From Nitrospira tepida (GTDB lineage: Bacteria > Nitrospirota > Nitrospiria > Nitrospirales > Nitrospiraceae), in NCBI RefSeq assembly GCF_947241125.1, contig NZ_OX365700.1, positions 4,436,461-4,500,460 on the forward strand: a DNA stretch of 64,000 bases, given 5' to 3'. Both the position numbers and the translations under genes were made by a program. A model generated the notes under the pieces. It was not told the origin of the DNA. It made no database searches and saw nothing but the letters and a program-made list of their open reading frames with translations. This document shows, piece by piece, positions 32,432 to 42,521 of the stretch (position 1 is its first letter; each line of letters starts with the position of its first letter).

Positions 32432-33951
32432 GCTTGGACTTGTCGAACCTCGCGGGGCGGAGAGTCTTCTTTCATCTCTTTCATAATGGGCGGCGATCCG
32501 AACATCGCGCTCAGCTTCCCGATCCAGGCCCGGTCCGCAAAGATCACCAACGTGTCGTTGGCTTGCAATTCCAGGCTCGCGGGTGGAGCAAACGATTGGC
32601 CTTGGCGGATGACCAGGACCGCCAAGGCCTCGGATGGGAGGTCGAGGTCGGACAATCGCTCGCCGACCGCCTTGGAGGAGAGAGCAATCCTGAACTCCAT
32701 CAGCGCGCCTGTGTCGGTCCGGACGGTCGGAATCTCCGGCATCCCGCCAGACGACTCGGTCGAGAGCGGGGCATCCACTTTGAGCCAGCGCGCGACCAGG
32801 GGAATCGAGGTGCCCTGTAACAGAACCGACGTCAGGACGATGAAAAAGACGACGTTGAAGATCATCGGGGCCTGTTCGATTCCGGCCACCAAGGGAAACG
32901 TGGCCAGAATGATCGGCACGGCTCCCCTGAGCCCGACCCAGGCCACCATGATTTTCTCCCGCAAGCTGATCCGGGCGAAGGACAGGGTGGTAAAGACCGC
33001 GATGGGACGGGCGCAGACCATCAAAAACAGCGCCAGGAGCAGACCGGCCGACGCGACGGGAACGAGCTGAGAGGGAAACACTTGGAGACCCAGCGTGAGA
33101 AACATCACGATCTGCATCAACCACGCGAGCCCGTCGTGAAACTGCATCACGCTGCGCTTGCGGCGGAACTGGCTCCTGCCCATGATCAGTCCCGCCATAT
33201 AGACCGCCAAAAAGCCGTTGCCCCCCACCGTGGCGGTCGCGCTGTAGGCGAGCAGCACCAGCGAGAACGTCAGCACGAGGTACAACCCGTCATATTCGAG
33301 CTGGAGGCGATTCACCAGCCAGGCCATGGCCGTCCCCATCCCATAGCCGAGCCCGGCTCCGAGCGCCATCTGGAGAAAGAACCGGGGAATCAAGTCGACG
33401 ACCGATGCCGTGGCCCCCGTCAGCAATCCGATCAGTCCCACGGTCAAGAAGACCGCCATGGGATCATTGCTCCCGGACTCCAACTCCAGCAGCGGCTTCA
33501 ACTGCCCTCGAAGCCTGACATTTCGCGAGCGCAGGACCGCAAACACGGCGGCCGCATCGGTTGAGGACACGATCGATCCGATGAGCAACCCTTCCAGCCA
33601 GGAGACCTTGAGCACGGCCGTCGCATACCAGCCGACCAGGAGCGCCGTAATCCCGACCCCCAACGTGGAGAGGATCAGCCCCTTTCCCAGGACCTGGCGC
33701 ACTCTTCGCCACTCGGTGTCCAACCCGCCCGCAAACAGAATGAACGCAAGCGCGACCACGCCGAGCGACTGGGCGAGCGGCGGATTGTCGAAATGGATCC
33801 CGCCGGGGCCGTCCGATCCGGCCAACATGCCGATGGCCAGGAACAGCAACAAGGACGGCACGCCGAAGCGCCAGGAAGCCTTGCTGGCGATCACGCTCAA
33901 GAAGAGCAGCGCCGAGGCGCCGAGCATCAGATATTCAATGGGGAAGGTCAT
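32428..33951 (-). CDS. CPA1-type K+(Na+)/H+ antiporter with C-terminal RCK domain
   Basis: A 507-residue membrane protein with about 12 membrane segments. The transport-site region [11 protein letters not shown] and [12 protein letters not shown] (about 129-166) is typical of NhaP2/CvrA antiporters. A TrkA-C domain follows (about 415-490: [20 protein letters not shown]). It exchanges K+ or Na+ for protons, and the ligand domain suggests nucleotide or ion control. It is coupled to glgP. It starts 25 bases after the stop of the UspA gene. Confidence 0.9.
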   Translation of the reverse strand: MTFPIEYLMLGASALLFLSVIASKASWRFGVPSLLLFLAIGMLAGSDGPGGIHFDNPPLAQSLGVVALAFILFAGGLDTEWRRVRQVLGKGLILSTLGVGITALLVGWYATAVLKVSWLEGLLIGSIVSSTDAAAVFAVLRSRNVRLRGQLKPLLELESGSNDPMAVFLTVGLIGLLTGATASVVDLIPRFFLQMALGAGLGYGMGTAMAWLVNRLQLEYDGLYLVLTFSLVLLAYSATATVGGNGFLAVYMAGLIMGRSQFRRKRSVMQFHDGLAWLMQIVMFLTLGLQVFPSQLVPVASAGLLLALFLMVCARPIAVFTTLSFARISLREKIMVAWVGLRGAVPIILATFPLVAGIEQAPMIFNVVFFIVLTSVLLQGTSIPLVARWLKVDAPLSTESSGGMPEIPTVRTDTGALMEFRIALSSKAVGERLSDLDLPSEALAVLVIRQGQSFAPPASLELQANDTLVIFADRAWIGKLSAMFGSPPIMKEMKEDSPPREVRQVQA

Positions 33952-33976
33952 TCCGCTCCAACCGCTCCCATTCGTT

Positions 33977-34933
33977 TCACGATCGCCCCCGGTGTCTCGG
34001 CTGCTTTCGGCTTACCGCCGCCCCCACGACCAACACCGGGCAGCCCGCTCTTCTGATGACGCCTTCGGCGACGCTGCCGAGCATCAACCGGGAGAGCCCG
34101 CGGCGCCCCGCCGTGCCCACGATGACCACGTCCGCTTCCCAGCGCGCAGCCTCTCCCAAGATCGTCTCGACGGGGAGCCCGGCGAGGCAGCGGCCCTCGA
34201 CCGGCAGACCCTGGGCTTGAAGCATCGAGAGCCATCGGTTCAGTTCCTGCCGCCGTCGATCCTGCGACAAGACGTTTGTTCCCTTCTTCATGGCGAACGT
34301 CTGGTTCATGCCGCGCCGCTTCGCCCCCGGCCCGAAGGCGTGGACGAGCAACAGCGAGGCATCGAGCCGTTTGGCCAATCCCGCCGCATGACGCAACACG
34401 ACCGGAGTCGAGCCGGAGAGATCGGTTCCGACCAAAAACTTGCGCAGCCGCACCCGGGCGGGATGCCGAAACGCATCCCCCGACACCATGGCGTGAACGG
34501 TGAGCACGGGGCAAGGCGCCTCCCGCACGACCGCTTCCGCCGTGCTGCCGAGTTGCAGCCGGTCCCACCCGACTTTCCCATGCGTGCCGAGGGCGATCAG
34601 CTCGGGCCGCATTTTCTCCGCCGCGTCCAGGATACAGGCCCAGGGAATGCCGCACAGGAGCCTGGTCTCCGTCTTGACGCCTGCATGCTGCGCGGCGCGG
34701 GCCAGACGGCCCAGTTCCAACATGGCTGCGGTCTTGATCGGCCCCAGGTACCGGCTGCCCAACCCGGATCCATGGGGCCCCGCGGCCACAGCCTTCATGA
34801 CGTGGAGGATCACGAGCTTAGCATGAAACCGCGCGGCCAGTGAAACCGCGTGCGCGAAGGCCTTTCTCGCGGGCGCCTGAAAATCCGTGGCGAGGAGAAT
34901 CGTCCTCGGCGCATGGTCGGGTCGAGCAGTCAT
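33977..34933 (-). CDS. Tandem universal stress protein (UspA x2)
   Basis: A 318-residue cytoplasmic protein with two UspA domains. Each has an N-terminal strand ending in a D (ILLATDFQAPA; FLVGTDLSGS) and an ATP-binding G-2x-G-9x-G-type loop (GTHGKVGWDRLQLGSTAEAV; GTAGRRGLSRLMLGSVAEGV). It binds ATP and is part of general stress physiology. A second tandem UspA is at 46371. It is placed just upstream of the antiporter-phosphorylase pair. Confidence 0.92.
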   Translation of the reverse strand: MTARPDHAPRTILLATDFQAPARKAFAHAVSLAARFHAKLVILHVMKAVAAGPHGSGLGSRYLGPIKTAAMLELGRLARAAQHAGVKTETRLLCGIPWACILDAAEKMRPELIALGTHGKVGWDRLQLGSTAEAVVREAPCPVLTVHAMVSGDAFRHPARVRLRKFLVGTDLSGSTPVVLRHAAGLAKRLDASLLLVHAFGPGAKRRGMNQTFAMKKGTNVLSQDRRRQELNRWLSMLQAQGLPVEGRCLAGLPVETILGEAARWEADVVIVGTAGRRGLSRLMLGSVAEGVIRRAGCPVLVVGAAVSRKQPRHRGRS

Positions 34934-35020
34934 GCTCTCTTATATCCCGAACGGCCCGGCGAAGGCGAAGATTCTGCAAGGGAGTTCGTGCTGGTCCGGA
35001 AAGGACGGTTCGTCACCGGC

Positions 35021-35497
35021 TCATTCAAGAACGGCGCGCAGCCATTCGCCGAGATAGTGGGTCGCGGCCACCACGAGGAGGGCGATCGCGCCATGTTCGG
35101 CGATGACTTTCCAAGGGACGATCTTCTGGGCTTTGGCCAGGCCATAGCTTAACAGCGTCAGCAGGCCCAATCCCCACACGACGCTCGCGACCACCGCCTG
35201 GTCCAGCGGCAGGAGGATCACCGGCAGGACGAAGCTCATCGCGATCACGAACTTCGCCGCAAAGGTCGCGATGGTGGCTTCCCAGATCTCCAACTCGCTC
35301 CCGTTGTTCTTGGATTCCTCGGCGAGATGGATGCCCATGGCGTCGGACAGGGCGTCTGCCACCGCGATCGTGACGATGCCGCCGATGACCGCCACGCGGG
35401 AGTGAGTCCCGGCATTCAGTCCGACCAGAAGGCCAAGCGTCGTGATGACCCCGGAGGTGAGGCCGAAACTGAGGCCCGTCTTGACCGATTGGCGCAT
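35021..35497 (-). CDS. VIT1/CCC1-like membrane protein
   Basis: A 158-residue protein with about five membrane segments and the VIT-type opening SVKTGLSFGLTSGVITTLGL, followed by DALSDAMGIHLAEES, which resembles the metal-binding first helix of Fe/Mn vacuolar-type transporters. A role in Fe or Mn transport is plausible. ATG 35497 lies one base past the TGA of the upstream lipoprotein gene; a GTG at 35509 is also in frame. Confidence 0.78.
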   Translation of the reverse strand: MRQSVKTGLSFGLTSGVITTLGLLVGLNAGTHSRVAVIGGIVTIAVADALSDAMGIHLAEESKNNGSELEIWEATIATFAAKFVIAMSFVLPVILLPLDQAVVASVVWGLGLLTLLSYGLAKAQKIVPWKVIAEHGAIALLVVAATHYLGEWLRAVLE

Positions 35498-35498
35498 G

Positions 35499-36173
35499 TC
35501 AACAGGCACCGGCCGGGCGAGCGTTGACGCAGCCGGCGGCCCAGTCGCCCAGGTCCTTCAACAAGATTTGCAGGGCCCGGTTTGCCGCCACCGCTCCGCC
35601 GTAGGCATCGTCGGTCGGCGCCGGCTCGCTCATCTCGAAGCGCCGGATCCCGACCACCTGATAGGAAGGCATCGCGATCAGTTGGGCGCGCAGGCTCACC
35701 AGGACCCGACTCGGGCGTTGCAGAAATTCCTGCACGAGCACGACCTGGTCCAGGTCGAGGCGGACATCGCCGCGCACGGACGTCGGCATCGCCATCACTG
35801 CCCGCCAGACGCCGGTCCGTTCGAGCGTCCGGACCAGCAGGGGCTGGAGCATCCGCGACGGCGCCTCGGCCCATTGATGGGCGGCGTAATAGCCGATTTC
35901 ATAGGGACGCTGAACGTAGGCCATGTTCGGCGATTCGAACCCCGGTTGCGCCTGCGGCACGTTCACGACCAGGAGGCCGGCGCCGGGCTTGGCCGGCGGC
36001 GCGTCGGCTCCGTTCGATTGGGCGTCCAGCGTCAACACGAACGTGCGGACGGTTTCGCGGGTCTCGCGCGGGACCGAGAAGCACCCGGCCAGCACGCAAC
36101 AGAGGCCGCCGGCCGCGAGCATGCGCGCCGCCAACCTCGACGCCCTCCATCCTTTCATCCCAGTCCCCGCCAT
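35499..36173 (-). CDS. ABC transport auxiliary lipoprotein (Mla/Pqi-associated)
   Basis: A 224-residue lipoprotein with lipobox LAGC near residue 31 and the ABC_trans_aux-type core (FVLTLDAQS..., YVQRPYEIGYYAAHQWAEAP, ending in a helical segment). Family members in PqiC- or Mla-type systems act at the outer membrane in lipid movement. It lies 7 bases after the MlaD stop, so it is part of the Mla operon. Confidence 0.85.
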   Translation of the reverse strand: MAGTGMKGWRASRLAARMLAAGGLCCVLAGCFSVPRETRETVRTFVLTLDAQSNGADAPPAKPGAGLLVVNVPQAQPGFESPNMAYVQRPYEIGYYAAHQWAEAPSRMLQPLLVRTLERTGVWRAVMAMPTSVRGDVRLDLDQVVLVQEFLQRPSRVLVSLRAQLIAMPSYQVVGIRRFEMSEPAPTDDAYGGAVAANRALQILLKDLGDWAAGCVNARPAGAC

Positions 36174-36180
36174 CCTGTCT

Positions 36181-37143
36181 TCACTCTCCTGGCCCGCGCG
36201 GGCCCCGCCCCTTGCCGAACACGAGCGAGCTGGGTTCCCGCTCCAGTTGCCTGGCCACCTGCTGCAAGGTCGCGGTGAGCTGCCGCATCTCCGTGACGAG
36301 CTGGCCGGTCTCGACCAGCGTCTGCCTGGTGAACTGTTGCAGCTCCGGCTGGCTGTCCCGCACGACCGCCCCGACGGCCCGGCTCGTCTGCGCCAGTTCC
36401 TCCGTCATCGTTTGCAGCGCCGCCGCGCTCTTGTTGATGCGCTCGACCAACGACGGGATCTGCTTGTTGAGGGATTCGGTCATGGAGGCCAGGTTCTCCG
36501 CCGCCTGGGCGGCGCCCACGACCCCTCGGTCCAGCCGGTCGCTCCGGGCCGCGAGCGTATGGGTCATCTCCGCCAGATCCTTGAGCATCTGCTTGAGCAC
36601 AGCGCGATTTTCGTCGTCCACCACCCGCGCCGCGTTCTGGCTCAACGTGGTGAGGCTCGTAACCAGTTGCGAGAGCCCCTGCTCGGACAGGAGCCGGGAA
36701 AGCGCCATGTCGAGCCGGCCGAACAGCGAGGGCGCGCTCTTGATCACCGGGTATTCCTGCTGGCCCTCCACGGTCAAGGGCGGGGCGTCTCGGCTTCCGC
36801 CGTTCAGGTTCAACGTCACCAAGCCGGTCAGGCCCTGCGTGACCAGGATGGCCACCGTGTCGGTCTTGACCGGCGTGCCGCTGACAAGGTCGAGGGTGAT
36901 CCGCACCTCTTCCGGATTGTCCGGATTCAACACGATCTCCTTGACCCGCCCCACTTCCACTCCGCGATAGCGGACGATCGAATTCTCGCTCAGCCCCGAC
37001 ACGGACTCGTGCGTATAGACGTAATAGCGGTCGTACTGGCCTCGATAGTCCGACTTGCCCAGCCACAGCACGCCCGCCAGCGTGGCCACGCCGAGGGCGG
37101 CGATGAAGGACCCGACGACTATGTATTTGACTCGGGGTTCCAT
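36181..37143 (-). CDS. mlaD: MlaD/MCE-domain substrate-binding protein
   Basis: A 320-residue protein with an N-terminal transmembrane anchor (7-29) and one MCE domain (about 36-120: VSGLSENSIVRYRGVEVGRV). It then has a long helical C-terminal region with coiled-coil character (about 140-300). It binds phospholipid in the periplasm and hands it to or from the MlaE permease. It overlaps the end of mlaF by 25 bases. Confidence 0.92.
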   Translation of the reverse strand: MEPRVKYIVVGSFIAALGVATLAGVLWLGKSDYRGQYDRYYVYTHESVSGLSENSIVRYRGVEVGRVKEIVLNPDNPEEVRITLDLVSGTPVKTDTVAILVTQGLTGLVTLNLNGGSRDAPPLTVEGQQEYPVIKSAPSLFGRLDMALSRLLSEQGLSQLVTSLTTLSQNAARVVDDENRAVLKQMLKDLAEMTHTLAARSDRLDRGVVGAAQAAENLASMTESLNKQIPSLVERINKSAAALQTMTEELAQTSRAVGAVVRDSQPELQQFTRQTLVETGQLVTEMRQLTATLQQVARQLEREPSSLVFGKGRGPRGPGE

Positions 37144-37937
37144 GCGTGTTTGGCGGCCGCTCCGCGTCCTCGAGGCCCATGAAAATACTGTTTGACGCCC
37201 GGCTCCTCGGATCGAGACAGCTCGGCCATCGTGCCGATGCCCAGCACGCGGCCGTCGCCGATGACCGCGACCCGGTCGGCGACCCGCCAGAGCAGGTCCA
37301 GATCGTGCGTGACCATGACCACCGTCAGGCCGAGCAGCGACTTCAAATTCAGGATCAGCTCGTCGATGCCGGCCGAGCTCATCGGATCGAGGCCGGAAGT
37401 CGGCTCGTCGAGAAACAGCAGCTCCGGGTCCATGGCGATCGCGCGGGCCAGGGCCCCGCGTTTGCGCATGCCGCCGCTCAGCTCGGCCGGATACTTCGGT
37501 CCGCTGTCCATCGGCAACCCGACCGCGGCGAGCTTCACGGCCACGATGTCGCGGATCAGCCGCTCGCTGAGCGACGTGAATTCCCGCAGCGGCACCGCCA
37601 CATTGTCTTCGAGCGTCAGCGAGCTGAACAGGGCGCCCTGTTGAAACATGACCCCGAACCGTTGGTACAGGGCGGGGGCGCGGCCGGCCCGGTAGGTCGC
37701 GCTGTCCAGACCGAACAGCCGCACGGTTCCCGAGGTGGGCCGGTGCAGGCCGATGATCTCCCGCATCAGCACCGATTTCCCGCAGCCGCTGCCGCCGGCG
37801 ATGGCAAAGATCTCCCCCGGCCTGACCGAGAGGCTCACGTCCCGGTGCACGACCGCGGTCCCGAACCTGGTGCTCACATGGCTCACCTCGATGATCGGAC
37901 TCGCCGCAACGGCCGCCGAACTGTCAGCCTGGATCAT
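37119..37937 (-). CDS. mlaF: MlaF-type ABC ATPase
   Basis: A 272-residue ATPase. Walker A GGSGCGKS (48-55), signature LSGGMRKR (153-160) and Walker B LLFLDEPTSGLDP (173-185) are intact, with H211 in VTHD as switch histidine. It powers retrograde or anterograde phospholipid transport with MlaE and MlaD. The order mlaE-mlaF-mlaD-lipoprotein is the classical operon order. Confidence 0.94.
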   Translation of the reverse strand: MIQADSSAAVAASPIIEVSHVSTRFGTAVVHRDVSLSVRPGEIFAIAGGSGCGKSVLMREIIGLHRPTSGTVRLFGLDSATYRAGRAPALYQRFGVMFQQGALFSSLTLEDNVAVPLREFTSLSERLIRDIVAVKLAAVGLPMDSGPKYPAELSGGMRKRGALARAIAMDPELLFLDEPTSGLDPMSSAGIDELILNLKSLLGLTVVMVTHDLDLLWRVADRVAVIGDGRVLGIGTMAELSRSEEPGVKQYFHGPRGRGAAAKHAWNPESNT

Positions 37938-37960
37938 GGTTCCAACCCCGCCCCGATGAC

Positions 37961-39079
37961 TTACACATTCCACCAATTGAACAGGATGCTGCAAAAGGCG
38001 TCGAACACGATCACCAGGAAGATGCTCTGAACCACGCTCATCGTCGTGCGCCGGCCGACCTGGTCCACCCCGCCTTGAATCTGAAACCCCTGGTAGCAGC
38101 CCACCAGCGCGATGATCAGCGCGAAGAACGGCGCCTTGCCGATCCCGATCAGAAAATGCCGCAGCGCGACCGCTTCCTCGAACCGCGAGATGAATTCCGT
38201 AAAGCTGACGTTCAGCTCGCTCAGCGCGATCAGCATGCCCCCGAACACCCCGAGTGCGTCGGCATAGACCGTGAGCAGGGGCATCGCGATGATCAGGGCC
38301 AGCACGCGCGGCATCACAAGCAGGTCGATCGGCGACAATCCGAGCGTGCGGATCGCATCCAGCTCCTCCGTCACCCTCATCGTCCCGATCTCGGCGGCAT
38401 AGGCCGAGCCGGACCGACCGGCCAGGAGAATCGCCACGATGATCGGCGCGATCTCGCGCAACAGCGAAATCCCGACCAGGTCCACGACGAAGATGTTCGC
38501 GCCGAACTGGCGCAGTTGCTCCGCCCCCTGATAGGCGATGACGACGCCCATCAGGAACGTCAGCAGCCCCGTGATCGGCAACGCATTGACCCCGTCCAGC
38601 TCCACGTTCCGGAAGACGGTCCGCCACCGGATGTGGCCAGGCGCCAAGGCCAGGCGTCCGCCGGCGCTCGCGCTTTCGCCGAGAAAAGCGAGGGCCTGCA
38701 CGAGATTGAGGCCGGCCGTCCAGGCGCCCGCGCCCAGCCGTTCCAACGGACCCAAGCGGGCCGCCGGGAGTTCCTTGGTCACGGCCCAGGTCTGTCCGAC
38801 CCGTTCGAGGAGCCGGCCGAATTCTTTGCGGACCCCCTGGACCGTGACGGCGTATCCCCGCCGTTGCAACTCGGCCATGGTCCGGTACATCAGGACCGCG
38901 CCGCCGGCATCCATCGCGGTCATGCCGCTGGTGTCCCACTTCAAATGCTTGACCGGAGGCCAGACACAGGCCTCGACGGCCGGTTCCAGATCGGCCAGTT
39001 GAGCGACCGTCCAGGCTCCGTCGCAATGGACGACCCCGTCCTGATCCACCCTGATCATCGGCGCCGCGTGCTGGTTCAT
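37961..39079 (-). CDS. mlaE: MlaE permease fused to N-terminal STAS domain
   Basis: A 372-residue membrane protein. The first 100 residues form a STAS-type domain (DGVVHCDGAWTVAQL, WDTSGMTAMDAGGAVLMYR), comparable to a fused MlaB. MlaE follows with about five membrane segments and GSAYAAEIGTMRVTEELDAI, the conserved loop. Fusion of MlaB and MlaE explains why no separate mlaB is seen. ATG 39079 is chosen; an upstream in-frame codon at 39139 has no support. Confidence 0.92.
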   Translation of the reverse strand: MNQHAAPMIRVDQDGVVHCDGAWTVAQLADLEPAVEACVWPPVKHLKWDTSGMTAMDAGGAVLMYRTMAELQRRGYAVTVQGVRKEFGRLLERVGQTWAVTKELPAARLGPLERLGAGAWTAGLNLVQALAFLGESASAGGRLALAPGHIRWRTVFRNVELDGVNALPITGLLTFLMGVVIAYQGAEQLRQFGANIFVVDLVGISLLREIAPIIVAILLAGRSGSAYAAEIGTMRVTEELDAIRTLGLSPIDLLVMPRVLALIIAMPLLTVYADALGVFGGMLIALSELNVSFTEFISRFEEAVALRHFLIGIGKAPFFALIIALVGCYQGFQIQGGVDQVGRRTTMSVVQSIFLVIVFDAFCSILFNWWNV

Positions 39080-39193
39080 CGACAGACCTTCCGTCGTGAG
39101 CCCAAGCCTACGCCGAAACGAGGGGCCGGAGCCAGTCATTTATGGTTAGCCAAATGGACGTACCGCTTCAGCGACTCACCGGCGCCGATCCGA

Positions 39194-40180
39194 TCAGAAC
39201 GCCAGATAGAGCCCCACGCCGAATGTTTCAATCTTTTGATTGAAGAATTGCCCGTAGGGATTGAAGCCCCGATAATAGTTGAACAACAGGCGAAACCGGC
39301 GCGTCCCCGTCTCCCGCGACCATTCGATGCCGGCGACGGCGTTGGTGTTGACGTTCCAGGCCAGTTCCTCGAACGATTTGAAGTCCGCTCCCAACACCGG
39401 CGTCACCCGCAGCGCCCCGACGGTTTCGCCAAACAGCAGCGAGCGCATGGTGGGACCGCGGAGTTCAACGCCCCACTGTGCCTTGCCCCGTTCCAGATCC
39501 GGAGTCCGGTGCAGGAGATAGCCGCCGCCCGCATAGATCCGCCCCCAGCCGCCCGGCGCGTCGAGCGACAACAGCGCTTCGGCCTCTTCAAAACTCAGGT
39601 TCACCCGGTTGAGTCCCGGATTGCCGAGGAGAAACTCGTCACCGAGATGGCTGCTCTGATGGTACAAGCGCGCGCGCAGCGAGACCAGCCCGCTCCGCCA
39701 GCTCACCGGAATGCCGACCACGAAGTCGGTATTGAGCAGATCCGAGGACGGCGCATCCAGATTGAACTGCGAAAAGACCCCGGCCAAAATCCCGACTTGC
39801 CAGCCGTTGCAGCCCCGGCGCTTCGAATACAACCCAAAATTTTCCCCGAACCCGACCGATCCGATGTTGGCCGAGGTATTGGCCTGTCTCACGCGAACCG
39901 CCTGGTAGGTCGCGAAGAATTGCGGCTGTTTGGGGTCGGCGAACAGGGGCCGGAATACATCGTCGCTCGGGAAGGGCACCCCTTTGGAGCGGGCTTCCGT
40001 TGCCTCGTCGCCGGCGGCCCCCGATTCGTAGCGGCAATCGACGGCAGGTCTCTCTTCCTTGTCCCCGCTCCCATCGGGCCCCGGGCCGGCGGCCAGGACT
40101 AGGCCGGACCAACAGACCACTGTGACTGCCGCAACCGTGGTCCAGAGCCATCGTCGGGCGCCCGATCCTGTAGCGGCCAT
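39194..40180 (-). CDS. DUF1207-type outer-membrane protein
   Basis: A 328-residue exported protein with a signal segment (about 10-31). The DUF1207 features are FRPLFADPKQPQF, SLRARLYHQSSHLGDEFLL and a C-terminal strand set ending GVGLYLAF. The terminal F and repeated strands suggest a beta-barrel. The family is uncharacterised; some barrels of this type resemble phospholipases, but no catalytic site can be shown here. It lies upstream of the Mla operon in the same direction, so a role in envelope lipid homeostasis is an inference. Confidence 0.82.
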   Translation of the reverse strand: MAATGSGARRWLWTTVAAVTVVCWSGLVLAAGPGPDGSGDKEERPAVDCRYESGAAGDEATEARSKGVPFPSDDVFRPLFADPKQPQFFATYQAVRVRQANTSANIGSVGFGENFGLYSKRRGCNGWQVGILAGVFSQFNLDAPSSDLLNTDFVVGIPVSWRSGLVSLRARLYHQSSHLGDEFLLGNPGLNRVNLSFEEAEALLSLDAPGGWGRIYAGGGYLLHRTPDLERGKAQWGVELRGPTMRSLLFGETVGALRVTPVLGADFKSFEELAWNVNTNAVAGIEWSRETGTRRFRLLFNYYRGFNPYGQFFNQKIETFGVGLYLAF

Positions 40181-40197
40181 GTCCGCCTATCCCCCGT

Positions 40198-41370
40198 TCA
40201 TGCAAACTGTTTCCGGAACCGCCACGTCCCAATTCCGAACAATGTGCCGCCAAGCGCCGTCATGGCCAGCACCGGCTGCCACAGAATCTGCAGGCCTGCG
40301 CCCTTCAGCAGAATGCCGTGGGTGATTTCGATGAAGTACCGGAGCGGCGACAGGGCCATCAGATTGCGCACCCAGGCGGGCATCGCCTCCAAGGGCGTCG
40401 TGATCCCCGACAGGAGCAGCATCGGAGCGACGACCAAGAGCGTCATCATCCCCACCTGCGCCTGGTTGCGCGTGACCGTCGCCGCGAACAACCCCATGCC
40501 GGCCGTGCTGAACACGAACAGCACCGTGAGCGCAAAGAACAGCGGCACGCTGCCTTTGACCGGCACCCCGAACACCGGTCGCATGACGCCGAACAGCGCC
40601 ACCGCCACCGCGCAGAGGATCACCGCTGTCATCGCGAGCACCTTCGACAGCATGATCTGCATCGGGGTGAGCGGCGAGACCATCAACTGTTCCACCGTGC
40701 CGCGCTCTTTCTCGCGCACCAGCGCCGCCGCCGGCAGCAGCATTGCGAAGATCGTAATCATGCGGAGCAGGTGGGAGATGGATTCGAACCAGGTTTCATT
40801 CTGGTCCTGGTTGTACCAGACGCGATGGTCGCTCGCGATGACCGGGAGGTTCGGCTCGGAGCCGTCCGGCGCGCCAATGCGCGCCAGCGCCGCCTCCTGG
40901 CCGTACTGCCCGACGATGCGAGCCGCGTACCCGGCGGCCGAGAGCCCCTGCGGCGAATTGGTCGTATCCACCAACAGTTGCAGGGCGACGGGCTCTCCGG
41001 CCAGCAGGGATTCCTGAAACCGGGCGGGGATGTCCAGCAGGACCATCGACCGGCCCCGGTCGAGCCGCTGGAATCCTTCGTCCGGATTGGCAATCTCGCC
41101 GTCGAACCGGAAATAGGGGGCATGAAACCGATGGATGAGTTCCCGCGAGGACAGGCTGTGATCCGCGTCGAAGACCAGCAGGCCGGCGTTCCGCAACTGG
41201 GTCTGGATGCCGCTCCCCGTGATGTACACGGAGAGGGTGAACGAATAGAGGAGAAACCCCATGAGCGGAATGTCGCGGAACAACTGCCACAGTTCCTTGC
41301 GCGTCATCACGGCCAGCCGCCGCCACCACAGTGCGGCGCGCCGGACGGGAATGGCGCCCGGGCCGCTCAT
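40198..41370 (-). CDS. ABC-2 type permease (second)
   Basis: A 390-residue inner-membrane protein with one N-terminal membrane segment, a large extracytoplasmic domain (about 60-200), then about five membrane segments (FAMLLPAAALVREKERGTVEQL is the typical junction). It matches the YhhJ-type permeases. ATG 41370 overlaps the stop of the preceding permease (ATGA). With its twin it should form a heterodimeric exporter powered by the tandem ATPase. Confidence 0.9.
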   Translation of the reverse strand: MSGPGAIPVRRAALWWRRLAVMTRKELWQLFRDIPLMGFLLYSFTLSVYITGSGIQTQLRNAGLLVFDADHSLSSRELIHRFHAPYFRFDGEIANPDEGFQRLDRGRSMVLLDIPARFQESLLAGEPVALQLLVDTTNSPQGLSAAGYAARIVGQYGQEAALARIGAPDGSEPNLPVIASDHRVWYNQDQNETWFESISHLLRMITIFAMLLPAAALVREKERGTVEQLMVSPLTPMQIMLSKVLAMTAVILCAVAVALFGVMRPVFGVPVKGSVPLFFALTVLFVFSTAGMGLFAATVTRNQAQVGMMTLLVVAPMLLLSGITTPLEAMPAWVRNLMALSPLRYFIEITHGILLKGAGLQILWQPVLAMTALGGTLFGIGTWRFRKQFA

Positions 41371-42521
41371 GACCTGGGCCTCTTGCTGAACAGTCGATAG
41401 CCGACGATGCCCAGCACCGCCGCATAGAGCGCCAGCGCGAGGACGTCCGTCCACAACACGGCCGGCCCCACATCCTTGAGGAAGGTGCCGCGGACGATGT
41501 TCGTGTGGTACATGCCGGGAAACAGATGGGCTTGAAATTGCGCCGCCCGGCTTAAGGAGGAGACCGGCACGACCAGACCGGAAAACAGGATGGTGGGCAC
41601 CGTGCTCACCACCACGGTGATGATCAAGGCGGCCTGCTGCGTCCGGACCAGCAGCGAGATGACGAGCCCGATGCCGGTGCTGGCCAGCACGAACACGAAC
41701 GAGGACGCGAAGAACAAGAGCGGGTTGCCTTTGAACGGGACCGCGAAGAGGAGCACGGCCATGAGCCACAAGACCACGACGTTGATGAGGGAGATGGCGA
41801 CGTAGGGCAGCAACTTGCCGGCCAGAAACTCGAGCCGGCTCACCGTGGCGCTGTAGATGTTGTAAATGGACCCGGTTTCTTTCTCCCGCACCACGCCGAG
41901 CGCGGTGAGGAGCGGCGACGACACCATGAGCGACAACATGACGAGCGCCGGGACCGTGGACCAGGTGCTCCGCACCTCTTCATTGTAGAGGTAGCGCACC
42001 TCCAGCGTGACCGGCCTGGCGAGTTCCCGAGCCTTCGCGCGGGTGAGGCCCCGGTTCCGCGACAGATGATCCGCAAGGAGTTCTTCGTTGAGCGCGCCGT
42101 TGATCGCGACGACGTACCCCTTGGTAATATCCGTCCGCAGAGGAAACGTGCCGTCCAGCAGCGTCTGGACGCTCACCGGTAGTCCCGACCGCAACCGCTC
42201 CTGGAACTTCTCCGGCACGATGATGACCGCCCGAGCCTTGCCGCTCAGCAACCAGGCATCGGCCTCGGCCTCGCCCGCGAGGGAGCCTCGATAGCTGAAA
42301 TACCGCGACTGGATGAACCGGTACAGGTAATCCCGGCTCAACTCGCTCTGATCCCGGTCGACGGCCACGAACGGAATCTGCTCCACGTCCAACACCAGAC
42401 CGTAGCCGAACACGACCATCCAGAGCGCCGGCATCAGGAACGCGAGCAACAGGAACATCCGATCACGGGTGGTCTCCCGCCATTCTTTGGAGGCCACCGC
42501 CGCCACGCGCCGGAACGTCAT
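41367..42521 (-). CDS. ABC-2 type permease (first)
   Basis: A 384-residue permease of the same layout as its neighbour: N-terminal segment, periplasmic domain with VVIVPEKF-type AVIIVPEKFQERL, then a membrane core with GVVREKETGSIYNIY. The start ATG overlaps the ATPase stop by four bases. The arrangement ATPase, permease, permease with an HlyD adaptor gene upstream is that of YhiI-RbbA-YhhJ-like exporters. Confidence 0.9.
   Translation of the reverse strand: MTFRRVAAVASKEWRETTRDRMFLLLAFLMPALWMVVFGYGLVLDVEQIPFVAVDRDQSELSRDYLYRFIQSRYFSYRGSLAGEAEADAWLLSGKARAVIIVPEKFQERLRSGLPVSVQTLLDGTFPLRTDITKGYVVAINGALNEELLADHLSRNRGLTRAKARELARPVTLEVRYLYNEEVRSTWSTVPALVMLSLMVSSPLLTALGVVREKETGSIYNIYSATVSRLEFLAGKLLPYVAISLINVVVLWLMAVLLFAVPFKGNPLLFFASSFVFVLASTGIGLVISLLVRTQQAALIITVVVSTVPTILFSGLVVPVSSLSRAAQFQAHLFPGMYHTNIVRGTFLKDVGPAVLWTDVLALALYAAVLGIVGYRLFSKRPRS

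Noticed and set aside
38075-40102. Plus-strand 675-codon frame
   Set aside because: Antisense to MlaE and the DUF1207 gene; the product is an Arg/Gln-rich shadow without motifs.
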